Origin: Clostridium weizhouense
GTDB lineage: Bacteria; Bacillota; Clostridia; Clostridiales; Clostridiaceae
Length of the DNA: 64,000 bases
NCBI RefSeq assembly: GCF_019431045.1
Contig: NZ_JAHXPT010000010.1
Coordinates: 1-64,000, forward strand
Direction of reading: 5' to 3'
Under the pieces are notes generated by a model. It searched no databases and was not told where the DNA came from. It worked only from the letters and a program-made list of their open reading frames with translations. Positions 24,973-33,828 of the stretch are shown one piece after another. Each line of letters opens with the position of its first letter. Positions within the stretch are counted from its first letter, which is position 1. The translations under genes and the position numbers were made by a program.

Positions 24973-25041
24973 TTGATATTTCCTCAGTAAAGTTATATAA
25001 TCTATAGACAATGTATTGACTAAATGCAGAGTCTATAGATT
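24973..25041 (+). promoter_or_regulatory. MarR gene promoter and operator
   Basis: TTGATA (24973-24978), 17-bp spacer, TATAAT (24996-25001). An 11-bp perfect inverted repeat AATCTATAGAC (24999-25009) / GTCTATAGATT (25031-25041) spans the start site. Inside it, 25005-25022 matches the left operator of the hydrolase promoter at 17 of 18 positions. Confidence 0.8.
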
Positions 25042-25073
25042 TTAGTTTAAACTTTATGAAGGAGATTTTTAGT

Positions 25074-25628
25074 ATGGATTATAGCAAAGAATTTTATTTA
25101 TTACATATAATGCAACAGGCATTTTCAAGTCTTTATTCAGTTTCAAATAAACTTCAAATTGTAGGGGATCAGTATTGTGAACCATTAACATCAAGGCAAT
25201 ATATGGCAATGCTTGCAGTGCTTCATTTACCTAAAGATGAAACTACTCTTATTAATATTGCTAAGAAGTTAGGAACAACTAAACAAAATGTAACTCAATT
25301 AGTTAAAAATCTTGAAAAGAAAGGGTTTATATCTATCATACCTAGTAAAAAAGATAAGAGATCAGTTAATGTTTGTGTAACAGATATGGGAACGGACATG
25401 GTGGTTAAGTGTGGAAGAGATGGGACTATTAATTTCATGGCTGACATTTTTAAAGATTTTACTAAAGAGGAAATAGAAACTCTGTGGAAGCTATTGCTTA
25501 AATTATATCGTTTTGATGGTGTAGAAATGGATGGATTTGAAGAGAATGTTCAAATTTCTAATATTGATTTGGAAGAAGAAGTAAGATTGGGATTAGAAAA
25601 GTTTTTTAAGAGAAGAAGTGCTAAATAA
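25074..25628 (+). CDS. MarR-family transcriptional regulator
   Basis: 184 residues from the ATG at 25074, chosen because AAGGAG lies about 9 nt upstream. The winged helix is LINIAKKLGTTKQNVTQLVK, followed by NLEKKGFISIIPSKKDKRS, the usual wing with the DxRS motif. Helices at both ends form the dimer interface, and there is a C-terminal extension of about 30 residues. Its own promoter and that of the upstream BAAT-type hydrolase share a near-identical operator, so it most likely represses both. Confidence 0.92.
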   Translation: MDYSKEFYLLHIMQQAFSSLYSVSNKLQIVGDQYCEPLTSRQYMAMLAVLHLPKDETTLINIAKKLGTTKQNVTQLVKNLEKKGFISIIPSKKDKRSVNVCVTDMGTDMVVKCGRDGTINFMADIFKDFTKEEIETLWKLLLKLYRFDGVEMDGFEENVQISNIDLEEEVRLGLEKFFKRRSAK

Positions 25629-25672
25629 ACCAGCACATGAAATTTATAAAATATTAATAGAAACAGATTAAG

Positions 25673-25715
25673 AATAAACCTTATCATTTGATGCTAAATG
25701 ATAAGGTTTATTTTA
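25673..25715. terminator. Terminator, 17-bp stem
   Basis: AATAAACCTTATCATTT (25673-25689) / complement (25696-25712), perfect, 6-nt loop. The same stem recurs at 29716-29755 and a close variant at 34150-34192, each time followed by a Fic-like gene fragment. Confidence 0.88.
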
Positions 25716-25750
25716 AATTGAATAACTTAGCATTAATGAGTATAGTTAGA

Positions 25751-26218
25751 ATGTTAACTACTATAAATGAATATAAGAGAAAGCAAGATTTGTATAAAAG
25801 ACAATCACCTCAAATATTAAATACACTTAAATTAAAGATGTAGCGATTATACAAAGTGCAGAATCAAGAAGGTATTTATACTTCGAATAAAAGGTTGCGT
25901 GAAATAATGGATAAGAAAATAGAACCAAGAGATAGAAGTGAAAGTGAGATAGCTGGGTATAGGGATGTATTAAATGCTATTCATAGTGCTTTTGATGCTA
26001 TACCTATAAAATCGTCTGTATTGAAAATACTAAGGGCAGTAAGAGTGAAAGAATAGAAATGCCTATAGAAGGGAAGTTAGGGTATTTTAAATGAAATAAG
26101 AAATATATGTCCAGATGTAGGAGAAGCTACTATAAATAGAGTGTTTGAAAAATTGAAATTTGAAGGAAGAATAGAAGTTGTAGGTAAGGGAAGAAATTTT
26201 AAGTGGAAAAAACTATAA
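25751..26218 (+). pseudogene. Fic-family AMPylator gene with internal deletion and frameshifts
   Basis: Pieces in different frames assemble into a Fic protein: INEYKRKQDLYKRQSPQILN, then IIQSAES, EGIYTSNKRLREIMDKK, YRDVLNAIHSAFDAIPIKSS, and after a large gap ERIEMPIEGKLGYF and NICPDVGEATINRVFEKL with a GRIEVVGKGR ending. The first blocks are the Fic N-terminal helices and the last is the C-terminal winged helix of this Fic subfamily. The catalytic core with HPFxxGNGR is missing. The longest intact frame inside it is 66 codons (25856-26056). Confidence 0.78.
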
Positions 26219-26442
26219 GGGAAAAGAAGTATATACTTAAAAAGATAATAAAAACCTCATTTGCAGTGGTTACGGAGAGCCATACCATAAATAATAGTGT
26301 ATTTACAAAATATGTTATAATAAAATTTGAGTAATAGACAAATAATAAATTGGGAAATTTTAAAAAATAAGTTGAAATACATTTTAAAGCATTATATGAT
26401 GAATTCAGGCATCGATGTACTCTATTAAAAAGAAGGTAAGTT
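26219..26442. other. Intergenic region, possible further gene fragment
   Basis: About 26370-26436 reads EIHFKALYDEFRHRCTLLKR and ends at a stop directly before the SD of the next gene. It may be another gene tail. Not recognised. Confidence 0.25.
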
Positions 26443-26898
26443 ATGGATATTAATATTGAAATAATACCATCATATAAAATTGCTTATATACGAAGAACAG
26501 GTCCTTACGGTTCAGATAATATTCAAATAATGGAACAATTAAAAAGTTGGGCTAAAGAAAAAAACTTATTTAATGAAAATTCAATTATATTAGGAATAGC
26601 CCAAGATAATCCTGAATTCACAGAACCTAAAGATTGTCGTTATGATACATGTTTAGTTGTTTCGGATGAATTCAAGGTTGATAATAAGTATATTAATTTT
26701 GGAAAAACTATTGGTGGAAAGTATTGCGTATTTAAAATAAGTCATACGGTAGATGCTATGCAAAAAGCATGGCTAGAGATATTTTCGGAGTTATCAAAAA
26801 GGAATTATGAATTTGATGATAGAAGGCCTATTCTTGAACGCTATGCAATGCAGATGATAAATAAGCATTATTGTGAAATTTGTGTACCAATATTGTAA
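26443..26898 (+). CDS. GyrI-like effector-binding domain protein (SbmC-like)
   Basis: 151 residues, a stand-alone GyrI-like domain: IEIIPSYKIAYIRRTGPYGS, then IMEQLKSWAKEKNL, GIAQDNPEFTEPKDCRYDTC and GGKYCVFKISH. The IxRTGPY segment and CRYDTCLVV strand are the standard landmarks of the AraC-effector/SbmC group, normally the C-terminal half of AraC regulators. Without a DNA-binding domain it may bind toxic small molecules. SD AGAAGG. A terminator follows at 26957. Confidence 0.88.
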   Translation: MDINIEIIPSYKIAYIRRTGPYGSDNIQIMEQLKSWAKEKNLFNENSIILGIAQDNPEFTEPKDCRYDTCLVVSDEFKVDNKYINFGKTIGGKYCVFKISHTVDAMQKAWLEIFSELSKRNYEFDDRRPILERYAMQMINKHYCEICVPIL

Positions 26899-26956
26899 AA
26901 AAATATTAAAACAAATTCTAATTTATATTATTGAGATTATAATAAATAATACATTT

Positions 26957-27003
26957 AAGTGCCGTAGTGTAATTAATAATTTAATTATCTATGGCACTTT
27001 TTA
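26957..27003 (+). terminator. Rho-independent terminator
   Basis: AAGTGCCGTAG (26957-26967) pairs with CTATGGCACTT (26989-26999), one G-T pair, followed by TTTT. Confidence 0.82.
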
Positions 27004-27100
27004 GTACAAAAATAATACAGAATTATATATGTACTTAGTATTACTTAATAATAAATGATAATATATAAATATATACGATATAAAGGAAGCGTGAAGTGAT

Positions 27101-27538
27101 ATGATAAGAAATTTGAAAAATAAAGATATAGATAAAGTAATGGATATATGGATAAAAAGTACCACAAAAGCTCATGATTTTATCTGTAAAGAATATTGGC
27201 AAAATAACTATAAAACTGTAAAGAATGTATACATACCTATGTCTGAAACTTTTGTATATGAGGATGAAGAAGGTATAAAAGGTTTTATAAGTATAATAAA
27301 TAATGAATTTATAGGTGCCTTATTTGTTGATATAGATTTTCAAGGTAGAGGCGTAGGTAAAGAATTAATAAATTATGCAATAAATAAATATAAAAAGTTA
27401 AAATTAGCAGTATATAAAGAAAATAAAAAATCGGTAGAATTTTATATAAATAGAGGATTTAAAATAATAGAAGAACAGGTGAATGATGACTCAGGATATA
27501 ATGAGTATATAATGGAAAAACTTTGTAAGAAGAGTTGA
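27101..27538 (+). CDS. GNAT-family N-acetyltransferase
   Basis: 145 residues with the GNAT fold. The acetyl-CoA-binding motif A is FVDIDFQGRGVGKELINYA (Q-x-x-G-x-G). The N-terminus IRNLKNKDIDKVMDIWIKST and the late KKSVEFYINRGFKIIEE match the YjaB-like branch. It would acetylate an amine on a protein or small molecule, not identifiable here. It is convergent with the AraC gene and they share a terminator. Confidence 0.9.
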   Translation: MIRNLKNKDIDKVMDIWIKSTTKAHDFICKEYWQNNYKTVKNVYIPMSETFVYEDEEGIKGFISIINNEFIGALFVDIDFQGRGVGKELINYAINKYKKLKLAVYKENKKSVEFYINRGFKIIEEQVNDDSGYNEYIMEKLCKKS

Positions 27539-27556
27539 AAATATAGAAAGAATTAT

Positions 27557-27602
27557 AACAAATAACTTATCATATAAAAAGTAATATGATAAGTTATTTG
27601 TT
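27557..27602. terminator. Bidirectional terminator
   Basis: A 19-bp perfect stem from 27557 to 27575 and 27584 to 27602, core AATAACTTATCATAT. It overlaps the stop codon of the leftward AraC gene. Confidence 0.88.
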
Positions 27603-28500
27603 ATTTATATGAAACATTAAATTTGTTTTTTCTATATTGAGAAGGTGTACATCCTATATTTTTATGGAATATCTCTGTAAAATAACTTGAACCAGTAAAT
27701 CCGCATTGAAGTGCTATTTCAGTTACTGAAAGCGAAGGAATATTTAGCAATTCAATACTTTTTTCTAACCTATATTCTGTCAAATAAGAAATAGGAGTCT
27801 TCTGTAAAATAAGCTGAAAAATATCGCAGCAGCTACTACGACATACATTTCCTGCGGCAGCAATCTCATCTAAAGTAATTTTTCCCTGATAATTCTTCTG
27901 TATGTATCCTATCATATTATGCATAGCGTCTAATTTTTTATCATCAGTAGTTTTATGGGCAGAAATATTGTTTTTTATATTGTTATAAAGATTGTAACAC
28001 AAAGAATGAAAAAGACTCATAATATGTAATTCAAAACCATCTTTTTCTTCATTGCATAATTTATAGATATCTTTCAAAATCTTAATTAGATTTCTTTGCC
28101 AAGAAATTTCTGGATGTAATATAAAAAATGGATGAGAAGTATCTGTGCATACTGGCAATACATAAGTTTCCTTAATTCTTGTAATATTAGAAAGAAGAGA
28201 TGGTGGGATCAGGATACATATAAAGCTACAGTTAGAACCATCACCAGAATATCCATAATGCATCTGCTCGGAATTTATAAAAATCCCTTGTCCTTCTTCT
28301 AGTTCATAGCTTTTTCCATTTACTGAATACGACATTTTACCATTTAAGATTAGGGTAAATTCCCAGTCATTATGCCAATGATTAGCAGCAGTCATACCTG
28401 GATAGTCCGAAAGTAAAACTTGCTTTGCATAAACAGGAAAATCTAAAAAATTATAAGATATAACTTCTGAATTATCATTTAATAGTTTTATTTTTGACAT
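27601..28500 (-). CDS. AraC-family regulator with cupin sensor domain
   Basis: 299 residues. The N-terminal cupin (about 25-110) shows HWHNDWEFTLILNGKMSYSV and EEGQGIFINSEQMHYGY. The C-terminal double helix-turn-helix (about 195-295) shows ITLDEIAAAGNVCRSSCCDI, SIELLNIPSLSVTEIALQCG and FTGSSYFTEIFHKNIGCTPS with YRK. Such proteins sense sugars or other small ligands. No obvious dedicated target adjoins it; the rightward neighbour is a decayed MFS gene, which may once have been its target. SD AAGGTAG. Confidence 0.92.
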   Translation of the reverse strand: MSKIKLLNDNSEVISYNFLDFPVYAKQVLLSDYPGMTAANHWHNDWEFTLILNGKMSYSVNGKSYELEEGQGIFINSEQMHYGYSGDGSNCSFICILIPPSLLSNITRIKETYVLPVCTDTSHPFFILHPEISWQRNLIKILKDIYKLCNEEKDGFELHIMSLFHSLCYNLYNNIKNNISAHKTTDDKKLDAMHNMIGYIQKNYQGKITLDEIAAAGNVCRSSCCDIFQLILQKTPISYLTEYRLEKSIELLNIPSLSVTEIALQCGFTGSSYFTEIFHKNIGCTPSQYRKNKFNVSYK

Positions 28501-28630
28501 AGTCTACCTTCTTAAATTTATGATTTTTAATCAATATACGATTGTTATAAAAATATAGCTTATTATTATATTTTTATTATATATTATGGAATATTATTAT
28601 AATATAGTTAATATAAAAAAGCAATTTTAG

Positions 28631-28792
28631 ATACTGTTATCGATACAAGGTATTGCAGGGGTTATCTCAGGAATGATCTATTCAGCAACTATGAGAAATG
28701 GAATAGCATTTTCATTAACATCCACAGTAATTTATAGTACTGTTCTAATCTTAATTACTATTTTTAAATATAAAGTACCTCAAGATGATTAG
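28631..28792 (+). pseudogene. C-terminal remnant of an MFS transporter
   Basis: An open stretch reads LLSIQGIAGVISGMIYSATM, then RNGIAFSLTSTVIYSTVLIL and ITIFKYKVPQDD-stop. Two hydrophobic segments in this arrangement match the last two helices of an MFS protein. No start codon region or upstream helices remain. The spacer before it (28501-28630) is AT-rich without features. Confidence 0.6.
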
Positions 28793-28890
28793 TAATTAAG
28801 AAATAATAAATTAATATATAAATAATTATAAAATATTTAAAAGCTAATTATAGAAATTAATATAAAGAAAAAGAAAAGGAGAATAGAATA

Positions 28891-29505
28891 ATGAATCATA
28901 AAGAAAGAATGTTAGCAGGATTACCATATAAAGCTTGGTTAGATGGACTTAGTGAGGAAAGAACAAAAAATAAGTTAAAAATATATGAGTATAATTTACT
29001 TCGTCCAGATGAAGTAAATAGGATGGATGAATTGATTAAAGACATCTTAGGAAAAACTGGTGATAATGTTTTTATAGAACAACCTTTTCGCTGTGATTAT
29101 GGCAAAAACATTGAGATTGGTAATAACTTTTTCGCTAATTATAATTGTATAATATTAGATGTAGGAAAGGTAGTGATAGGTGAAAATGTACAATTTGCAC
29201 CAAATGTTTCTCTGTATACTGCAGGACATCCAATACATCCTGATTCACGAAATTCTGGATATGAATATGGCATTGGTATAACAATAGGAGATAATGTTTG
29301 GATTGGTGGAAATGTTGTTGTAAATCCTGGAGTTCATATTGGAAATAATGTTGTTATTGGAGCAGGAAGTGTAGTCACTAAAGACATTTCAGATAATGTG
29401 ATAGCAGTAGGAAATCCATGTAAGGTAATCCGTGAGATTACAGAAGAAGATCGTAAATATTATTATAAAAATAACGAATTTGATGTTGACGATTACAATA
29501 TTTAG
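28891..29505 (+). CDS. maa: Sugar O-acetyltransferase, maltose/galactoside type
   Basis: 204 residues. The N-terminal Mac domain (HKERMLAGLPYKAWLDGLSE) precedes a left-handed beta helix of hexapeptide repeats, about residues 70-185. Catalytic-type His113 lies in YTAGHPIHP, and VNPGVHIGNNVVIGAGSVVT with GNPCKVIREI completes the family pattern. These enzymes acetylate sugars or thiogalactosides with acetyl-CoA. SD AAAGGAG. The gene stands alone between remnants. Confidence 0.92.
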   Translation: MNHKERMLAGLPYKAWLDGLSEERTKNKLKIYEYNLLRPDEVNRMDELIKDILGKTGDNVFIEQPFRCDYGKNIEIGNNFFANYNCIILDVGKVVIGENVQFAPNVSLYTAGHPIHPDSRNSGYEYGIGITIGDNVWIGGNVVVNPGVHIGNNVVIGAGSVVTKDISDNVIAVGNPCKVIREITEEDRKYYYKNNEFDVDDYNI

Positions 29506-29563
29506 TTATATTTCATAAATCAGCAGGTATGAATTAATATAAAAGTTCTATAAAAGATTATAA

Positions 29564-29647
29564 AGTGAACCACGTTATACTGGCGATTGTTATTATGAAC
29601 GTTGCATTTTGGATCCAGATGGAAACAGAATAGAAATAACAGAATAA
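29564..29647 (+). pseudogene. C-terminal remnant of a glyoxalase/VOC-family gene
   Basis: 27 codons read EPRYTGDCYYERCILDPDGN and RIEITE-stop. The DPDGNRIE motif is the standard end of vicinal-oxygen-chelate (glyoxalase/bleomycin-resistance) proteins. The rest of the gene is absent. Confidence 0.7.
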
Positions 29648-29715
29648 AACTAATACTTAAATTGATATTTAGTAAATGAATTTAAATCTATTATAGATGA
29701 AAACACCTTGCTTTC

Positions 29716-29757
29716 AATAAACCTTATCATTTTATATTAAATGATAAGGTTTATTTG
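29716..29757. terminator. Terminator-like hairpin, copy of the 25673 stem
   Basis: AATAAACCTTATCATTT (29716-29732) / complement (29739-29755). Identical 17-base arms to the hairpin at 25673. Confidence 0.8.
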
Positions 29758-29828
29758 TGTTTTAATATGTTATTTTAATAAAAAACATGATCATTTTAGT
29801 TAAAATTAGTATGTTTATGATAGAATGA

Positions 29829-29888
29829 TGTGAAAGAGCAGAAATGGCTATAGAAGCGAATCTAAGCTATATTGGAAGGAGTAGTAAA
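29829..29888 (+). pseudogene. Fic-like fragment, second copy
   Basis: CERAEMAIEANLSYI parallels SERIEMPIEGKLGYF of the Fic pseudogene at 25751. It lies 74 bp after the repeated hairpin and runs in frame into the HD-domain gene, where its ATG at 29844 could be mistaken for that gene's start. Confidence 0.55.
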
Positions 29889-30512
29889 ATGCAAAATCAA
29901 CTTTTAAAAGTATTAGAAGTAATAAAATTAGGAGAAAAACTAAAATTTGAGATGAGACATAGTTGGCTATCTAACGGCAGACAGGAAAGTGTGGCAGAAC
30001 ATACATGGATGGTTTCCCTAATGGCTCTTTTAATTGAGCCATATCTTACTCAAAAAGTAGATTCTTCTAGACTGTTAAAAATGATAATTATCCACGATTT
30101 AGTAGAAGCAGAAGCTGGAGACATACCCGCTTTTGATACCATGGATAATGATAAGTTGAAAAAATTAAAAGCTGAAAAAGAAATTAAAGCTATTGAAAAT
30201 ATTAGAGATACTCTTGGAAACGGCTTAGGAGAAGAAGTGTACAATCTATGGTTTGAGTTTGAGAATAAAAATACTTATGAAGCAAAAGTAGCCAATGCTA
30301 TGGACAAACTTGAAGCACAGATACAGCACAATGAAGCAGACATTTCTACATGGATAGAAATTGAACATAAAATGAGCTTTTTAATGGATAAACATGTCCA
30401 GTTTGATTCAAATCTTAAAATATTCAAGGATTTAATTGAGCAGCAAGCAGAGAAAAAACTTAAGGATGCAGGTATAGATACAGAGAAAATCAAGATTAAT
30501 ATAAAATCTTAA
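29889..30512 (+). CDS. HD-domain hydrolase (HDDC2/YfbR-like)
   Basis: 207 residues from the ATG at 29889, with GGAAGGAG upstream; the longer frame from 29844 is fused remnant sequence. HD-domain ligands are His in ESVAEHTWMVSLMA, HD in IIHDLVEAEAGD and Asp in ANAMDKLEAQIQH. The group includes 5'-deoxynucleotidases such as YfbR. The C-terminal helices are longer than YfbR's. A nucleotide phosphatase role is likely but the substrate is open. Confidence 0.88.
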   Translation: MQNQLLKVLEVIKLGEKLKFEMRHSWLSNGRQESVAEHTWMVSLMALLIEPYLTQKVDSSRLLKMIIIHDLVEAEAGDIPAFDTMDNDKLKKLKAEKEIKAIENIRDTLGNGLGEEVYNLWFEFENKNTYEAKVANAMDKLEAQIQHNEADISTWIEIEHKMSFLMDKHVQFDSNLKIFKDLIEQQAEKKLKDAGIDTEKIKINIKS

Positions 30513-30684
30513 CTTTAATTACAATTAGATTAAAAACACTTTAGAGACTTAATATTGCTAAAGCTATTAATATTACTTAGTTTTATAAATCAAGAATTAT
30601 ATATTTTTCTATACATAAAAAATCCACTTCGTGCACTATACTCATAAAGTTATCCTCACATTTAACTACGTTATAATTTTCTAT

Positions 30685-30723
30685 AGAATAAAAAATAGGA
30701 CTTACTATAATAAAGTAAGTCCT
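30685..30723 (-). terminator. Terminator of the AEC transporter gene
   Basis: Perfect 10-bp stem AGGACTTACT (30697-30706) / AGTAAGTCCT (30714-30723); on the minus strand it is followed by ATTTTTTATT. Confidence 0.87.
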
Positions 30724-30762
30724 TAATACAGCTTTTAAGAACATTTGGATTTAACTAATATA

Positions 30763-31686
30763 TTATATCTGATATAACCAAACCATAATTGGCATTGTTA
30801 TAATACATATAATAGTTGTAACTACATTTATAACACTAGCATATTCTCCATTCTTCTCATATATTTGAGTCATTTGTGTAACTGTTGATGCAGATGGTGT
30901 GATTGTTGCAAGTAGACTTATAAGCAAAATCATCTTCCCATTTGATAATAAATTTGCCATTTGGCTATATTTAAGTATAAGAAGAATTATAACAGGACAT
31001 ACTATCATCTTAAGAAAAGTAACTATGTAAATTCTATTATAAGCAAATATCTGTTTAAAACTCATATTTCCAATCAGCATTCCCACAACAATCATACAAA
31101 TAGGACCAATCATAACACTTACTGATTCCATGGTTTTCGTTATAATATCAGGAAGTTGTAATCTTGTAATAAACAATAAAATTCCAAAGAAAATGGTAAT
31201 CATATTAATATTTAAAAGAATCTTTTTTAAATCTACTTTTTGTTCTTCACAAAGCAACATTTTTCCATGAGTCCACAAAAGAATTAACTGCACAGATATA
31301 AAAGCACTAGAGTAAATAACCCATTCCTTTCCCAGTATAGACGTCACTATTGGAATGATCAGATTTCCAGCATTTGAATATATTATAGATGCCTTTTCAA
31401 CTGCATCTAAGTGGAATATTTTTTCAAGTATTTTTACTAAAATTAATAATACAATATGAATTAGCACTGCTGCTATGAAAGCAAGAATCAATCCGTTACG
31501 TATGCTTTCTGTATATTTAACCTGAAAAGCATTGATAATCACGCAAGGCATTACCAGATAAAGAGCAACTATTGAAAGACTTTTGCTATCTTCTGCTTTC
31601 AATAAATGTGTTTTCACTAATACGAATCCCATAAGCATAACTAAAAAAAGTTGAGCTATCTGTTTCATTAATAATAAGCTAATCAA
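30763..31686 (-). CDS. AEC-family (auxin efflux carrier) transporter
   Basis: 307 residues with about 10 hydrophobic segments, the normal AEC size. Landmarks are MGFVLVKTHLLKAEDSKSLS after helix 1, LVMPCVIINAFQVKY, NAGNLIIPIV in the crossover helix 4 and a late LLATITPSASTVTQM. The translation start is a TTG with GGAGGTG 7 nt upstream. Bacterial members export or import small carboxylates such as malate; the substrate is not predictable. A single-gene unit. Confidence 0.9.
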   Translation of the reverse strand: MISLLLMKQIAQLFLVMLMGFVLVKTHLLKAEDSKSLSIVALYLVMPCVIINAFQVKYTESIRNGLILAFIAAVLIHIVLLILVKILEKIFHLDAVEKASIIYSNAGNLIIPIVTSILGKEWVIYSSAFISVQLILLWTHGKMLLCEEQKVDLKKILLNINMITIFFGILLFITRLQLPDIITKTMESVSVMIGPICMIVVGMLIGNMSFKQIFAYNRIYIVTFLKMIVCPVIILLILKYSQMANLLSNGKMILLISLLATITPSASTVTQMTQIYEKNGEYASVINVVTTIICIITMPIMVWLYQI

Positions 31687-32127
31687 AATTTCACCTCCGT
31701 AATTTTAAGAGAAAAGTTATACTATAAATACAACCATTCACAATGAATTCTAATTTTATCCTAAGAAAAGCCTGTCCATAAACTGTAACAATTGAATTTA
31801 ATTATACCATTATGTTACATTAAATTGAAATTAAGGCTATGTTTTAAGTGAATGTTGATATTTGTAGTATAAATAGAATTTTTATCATCAGATAAAGCTT
31901 GTTTTTGGCTGATGGTTAGAAGCCATTATCCATGAGTGTTTATTTGTTATGAAATTACAGATACTAGCTATTTTGGATAAAGCTAATGGACAGAAATTAA
32001 CCAATAGTTAATTTTCATTATTAAAATATGAAGATACTTCAATTGTTTAAATTATATAGCTTTGATATCATTTAGTTAATTAAGCACTAAGTTATTAAAT
32101 TTACAAACAAACGGAGGAGTTAAATTT
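31687..32127 (+). other. Long intergenic region containing repeat copy D
   Basis: The dispersed repeat core is at 31841-31875 (GTTTTAAGTGAATGTTGATA and then TTGTAGTATAAATA). A later GGACAGAAATTAA near 31989 resembles the second module of copies A and B. No gene, riboswitch or terminator recognised. A promoter for the XRE-TPR gene must lie near 32040-32100. Confidence 0.5.
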
Positions 32128-33159
32128 ATGAAAATAGGAGAGGTTATTAGAAAGTATAGAAAAAAGGAAAATCTTACTCAAGAGCAAGTTGCTAATTATT
32201 TAAATATAAGTACACCAGCAGTAAATAAGTGGGAGAATGGAATATCATATCCGGATATAACTATTTTACCTCCCCTTGCACGTGTTTTAAACATAGATAT
32301 TAATACCTTATTAGCATTTAATGAGGTATTAACAGACAAAGAAATAAACGATTTTACAAAAGAAGTTAGTGAAAGGGTATCAAAGCATGGATACCAAAAA
32401 GCTTTTGAAAAAGGCAGTGAATTAATTAAGAGATATTTAAACTGCGATAAGTTAGTTATTAATATATCAACAGTATTAAGAATTCATTTAATTGTATCTG
32501 AAATTGAGGAAAAAGATAAATATGAAAGAAAAATTATTTCTTGGTTTGAACTCGTAGCAGAAAGTAGTAAAGAAAAGATAGCTTCTGAAGCAAAATTATC
32601 ATTATCAGCAATTTACATAGAAAGAAAAGAATATGAAAAAGCTCAAGAACTATTAGATAGAATTCCAGAAATAGATGTTAATAAAAAATTTCAGCAAGCA
32701 TTATTATTTGAAACTAGTGGGAAATTTGATGAGTCTTATGGTATTTATGAGGGAATGATATTAAAAAATTCTAATGAAATATTAAGTGTTTTATCTCTTA
32801 TAATAAAGCAGTTGTGCAAAGAAAATAAATATAGTGAAGCAGAAGAATTCTCAGAGCGTGCCAAAAAACTTATTGAAGTATTTGATTTAGGTACATACAA
32901 TAAATATTTATTAGATTTGTATTTAGTAATAGAAAATCAGGATAAAGAAAAAACTATAGAAACAATTATAAATATGGTGAACAAAGCAAGTAGCATGAAT
33001 GATTTTATGAAGTCTAAATTATATACACATATGGAATTTAATAATAATCATAGTATAAGCAAAAATGAATATAAAAGAATTGTAAAAATGTCAATTAAAA
33101 AAGATAAAACTCTTGATTTTGTAAAAGATGATCCTAGGGTAAAATTTCTGTTAGAATAA
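32128..33159 (+). CDS. XRE-family regulator with TPR-like C-terminus
   Basis: 343 residues. The N-terminal XRE domain (about 4-60) shows IRKYRKKENLTQEQVANYLN and ISTPAVNKWENGISYPD. The rest (about 75-343) is helical with repeat character, e.g. LSAIYIERKEYEKAQELLDR, and resembles TPR-containing cytoplasmic sensor regions such as those of RRNPP-type regulators. No small secreted-peptide gene is visible next to it, so peptide sensing is not supported. SD GGAGGAG. A terminator follows. Confidence 0.85.
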   Translation: MKIGEVIRKYRKKENLTQEQVANYLNISTPAVNKWENGISYPDITILPPLARVLNIDINTLLAFNEVLTDKEINDFTKEVSERVSKHGYQKAFEKGSELIKRYLNCDKLVINISTVLRIHLIVSEIEEKDKYERKIISWFELVAESSKEKIASEAKLSLSAIYIERKEYEKAQELLDRIPEIDVNKKFQQALLFETSGKFDESYGIYEGMILKNSNEILSVLSLIIKQLCKENKYSEAEEFSERAKKLIEVFDLGTYNKYLLDLYLVIENQDKEKTIETIINMVNKASSMNDFMKSKLYTHMEFNNNHSISKNEYKRIVKMSIKKDKTLDFVKDDPRVKFLLE

Positions 33160-33214
33160 TAATAAATTTAATAAAAGGTGAACTTATCTTTTTCTAATGA
33201 ATAAAACTATATTT

Positions 33215-33252
33215 AATATTACTGGAAATTTTTATTTCCAGTAATATTTTTA
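33215..33252. terminator. Rho-independent terminator
   Basis: Perfect 14-bp stem AATATTACTGGAAA (33215-33228) / TTTCCAGTAATATT (33235-33248), followed by TTTAT. Probably used by the rightward XRE-TPR gene and perhaps the leftward nitroreductase. Confidence 0.87.
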
Positions 33253-33327
33253 TACTTTCAGTAAATGTTTAAATTATATTTTATATCATATAAATTAAGA
33301 GATTTCTTAGATTTTCAATCATTATCT

Positions 33328-33828
33328 TTACCATCTATCATAATGAACTCTGGATTTATTAAATCTATCTACTGATTCCTTTTGCTCATCTGGATATCCA
33401 ACAGGTATTATTGATAAAGGGATTACACTATCTGGTAAATTTAAAAGTTTTTTTATTGGATCGATTCTATCTGCTATTGGATAAACTCCTAACCATACAG
33501 CACCTAACCCCTTATCTTCAGCAGCTAATAATATATTTTCTGTAGCGGCTGAGCAATCTTGTACCCAAAAGCCTTTAAATTTTTCTTTTGATTCATCTCC
33601 ACAAACTACAATTGCTACATCTGCATTTAATAGCATTCTTGAATATGGATGTACCTCAGTTATTTTTCTCATAATCTCTTTATCTCTTAAAACTATGAAT
33701 TCCCAGGGTTGTTCATTTCCAGCAGAAGGTGCTGCCATACCTGCTTTTAATAATTCTTCGATAATCTCATCATTTACATGTGTATCTTTATACTTTCTTA
33801 TACTTTTCCTATTTAATATTGTATCCAT
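33328..33828 (-). CDS. Nitroreductase-family flavoprotein
   Basis: 166 residues from the ATG at 33828, which has AGGAGGGGA 7 nt upstream; a longer frame to 33876 runs through that site. FMN-contact motifs are RKSIRKYKD, MAAPSAGNEQPWEFIVL, QDCSAATENILLAAEDKGLG and a late VGYPDEQKE. This is the short NfsA/FRP-like nitroreductase class without a ferredoxin domain, distinct from the fusion at 2134. It is likely a NAD(P)H:FMN oxidoreductase acting on nitro compounds or quinones. Confidence 0.92.
   Translation of the reverse strand: MDTILNRKSIRKYKDTHVNDEIIEELLKAGMAAPSAGNEQPWEFIVLRDKEIMRKITEVHPYSRMLLNADVAIVVCGDESKEKFKGFWVQDCSAATENILLAAEDKGLGAVWLGVYPIADRIDPIKKLLNLPDSVIPLSIIPVGYPDEQKESVDRFNKSRVHYDRW

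Noticed and set aside
29844..29888. In-frame upstream ATG of the HD-domain gene
   Set aside because: The extra 15 residues match the Fic fragment repeated elsewhere and the strong GGAAGGAG site fits only the ATG at 29889.
33160..33327. Signal-peptide gene partner for the XRE-TPR regulator
   Set aside because: Quorum-type regulators often have a short secreted-peptide gene next to them. No frame with a ribosome site and signal sequence is present here.
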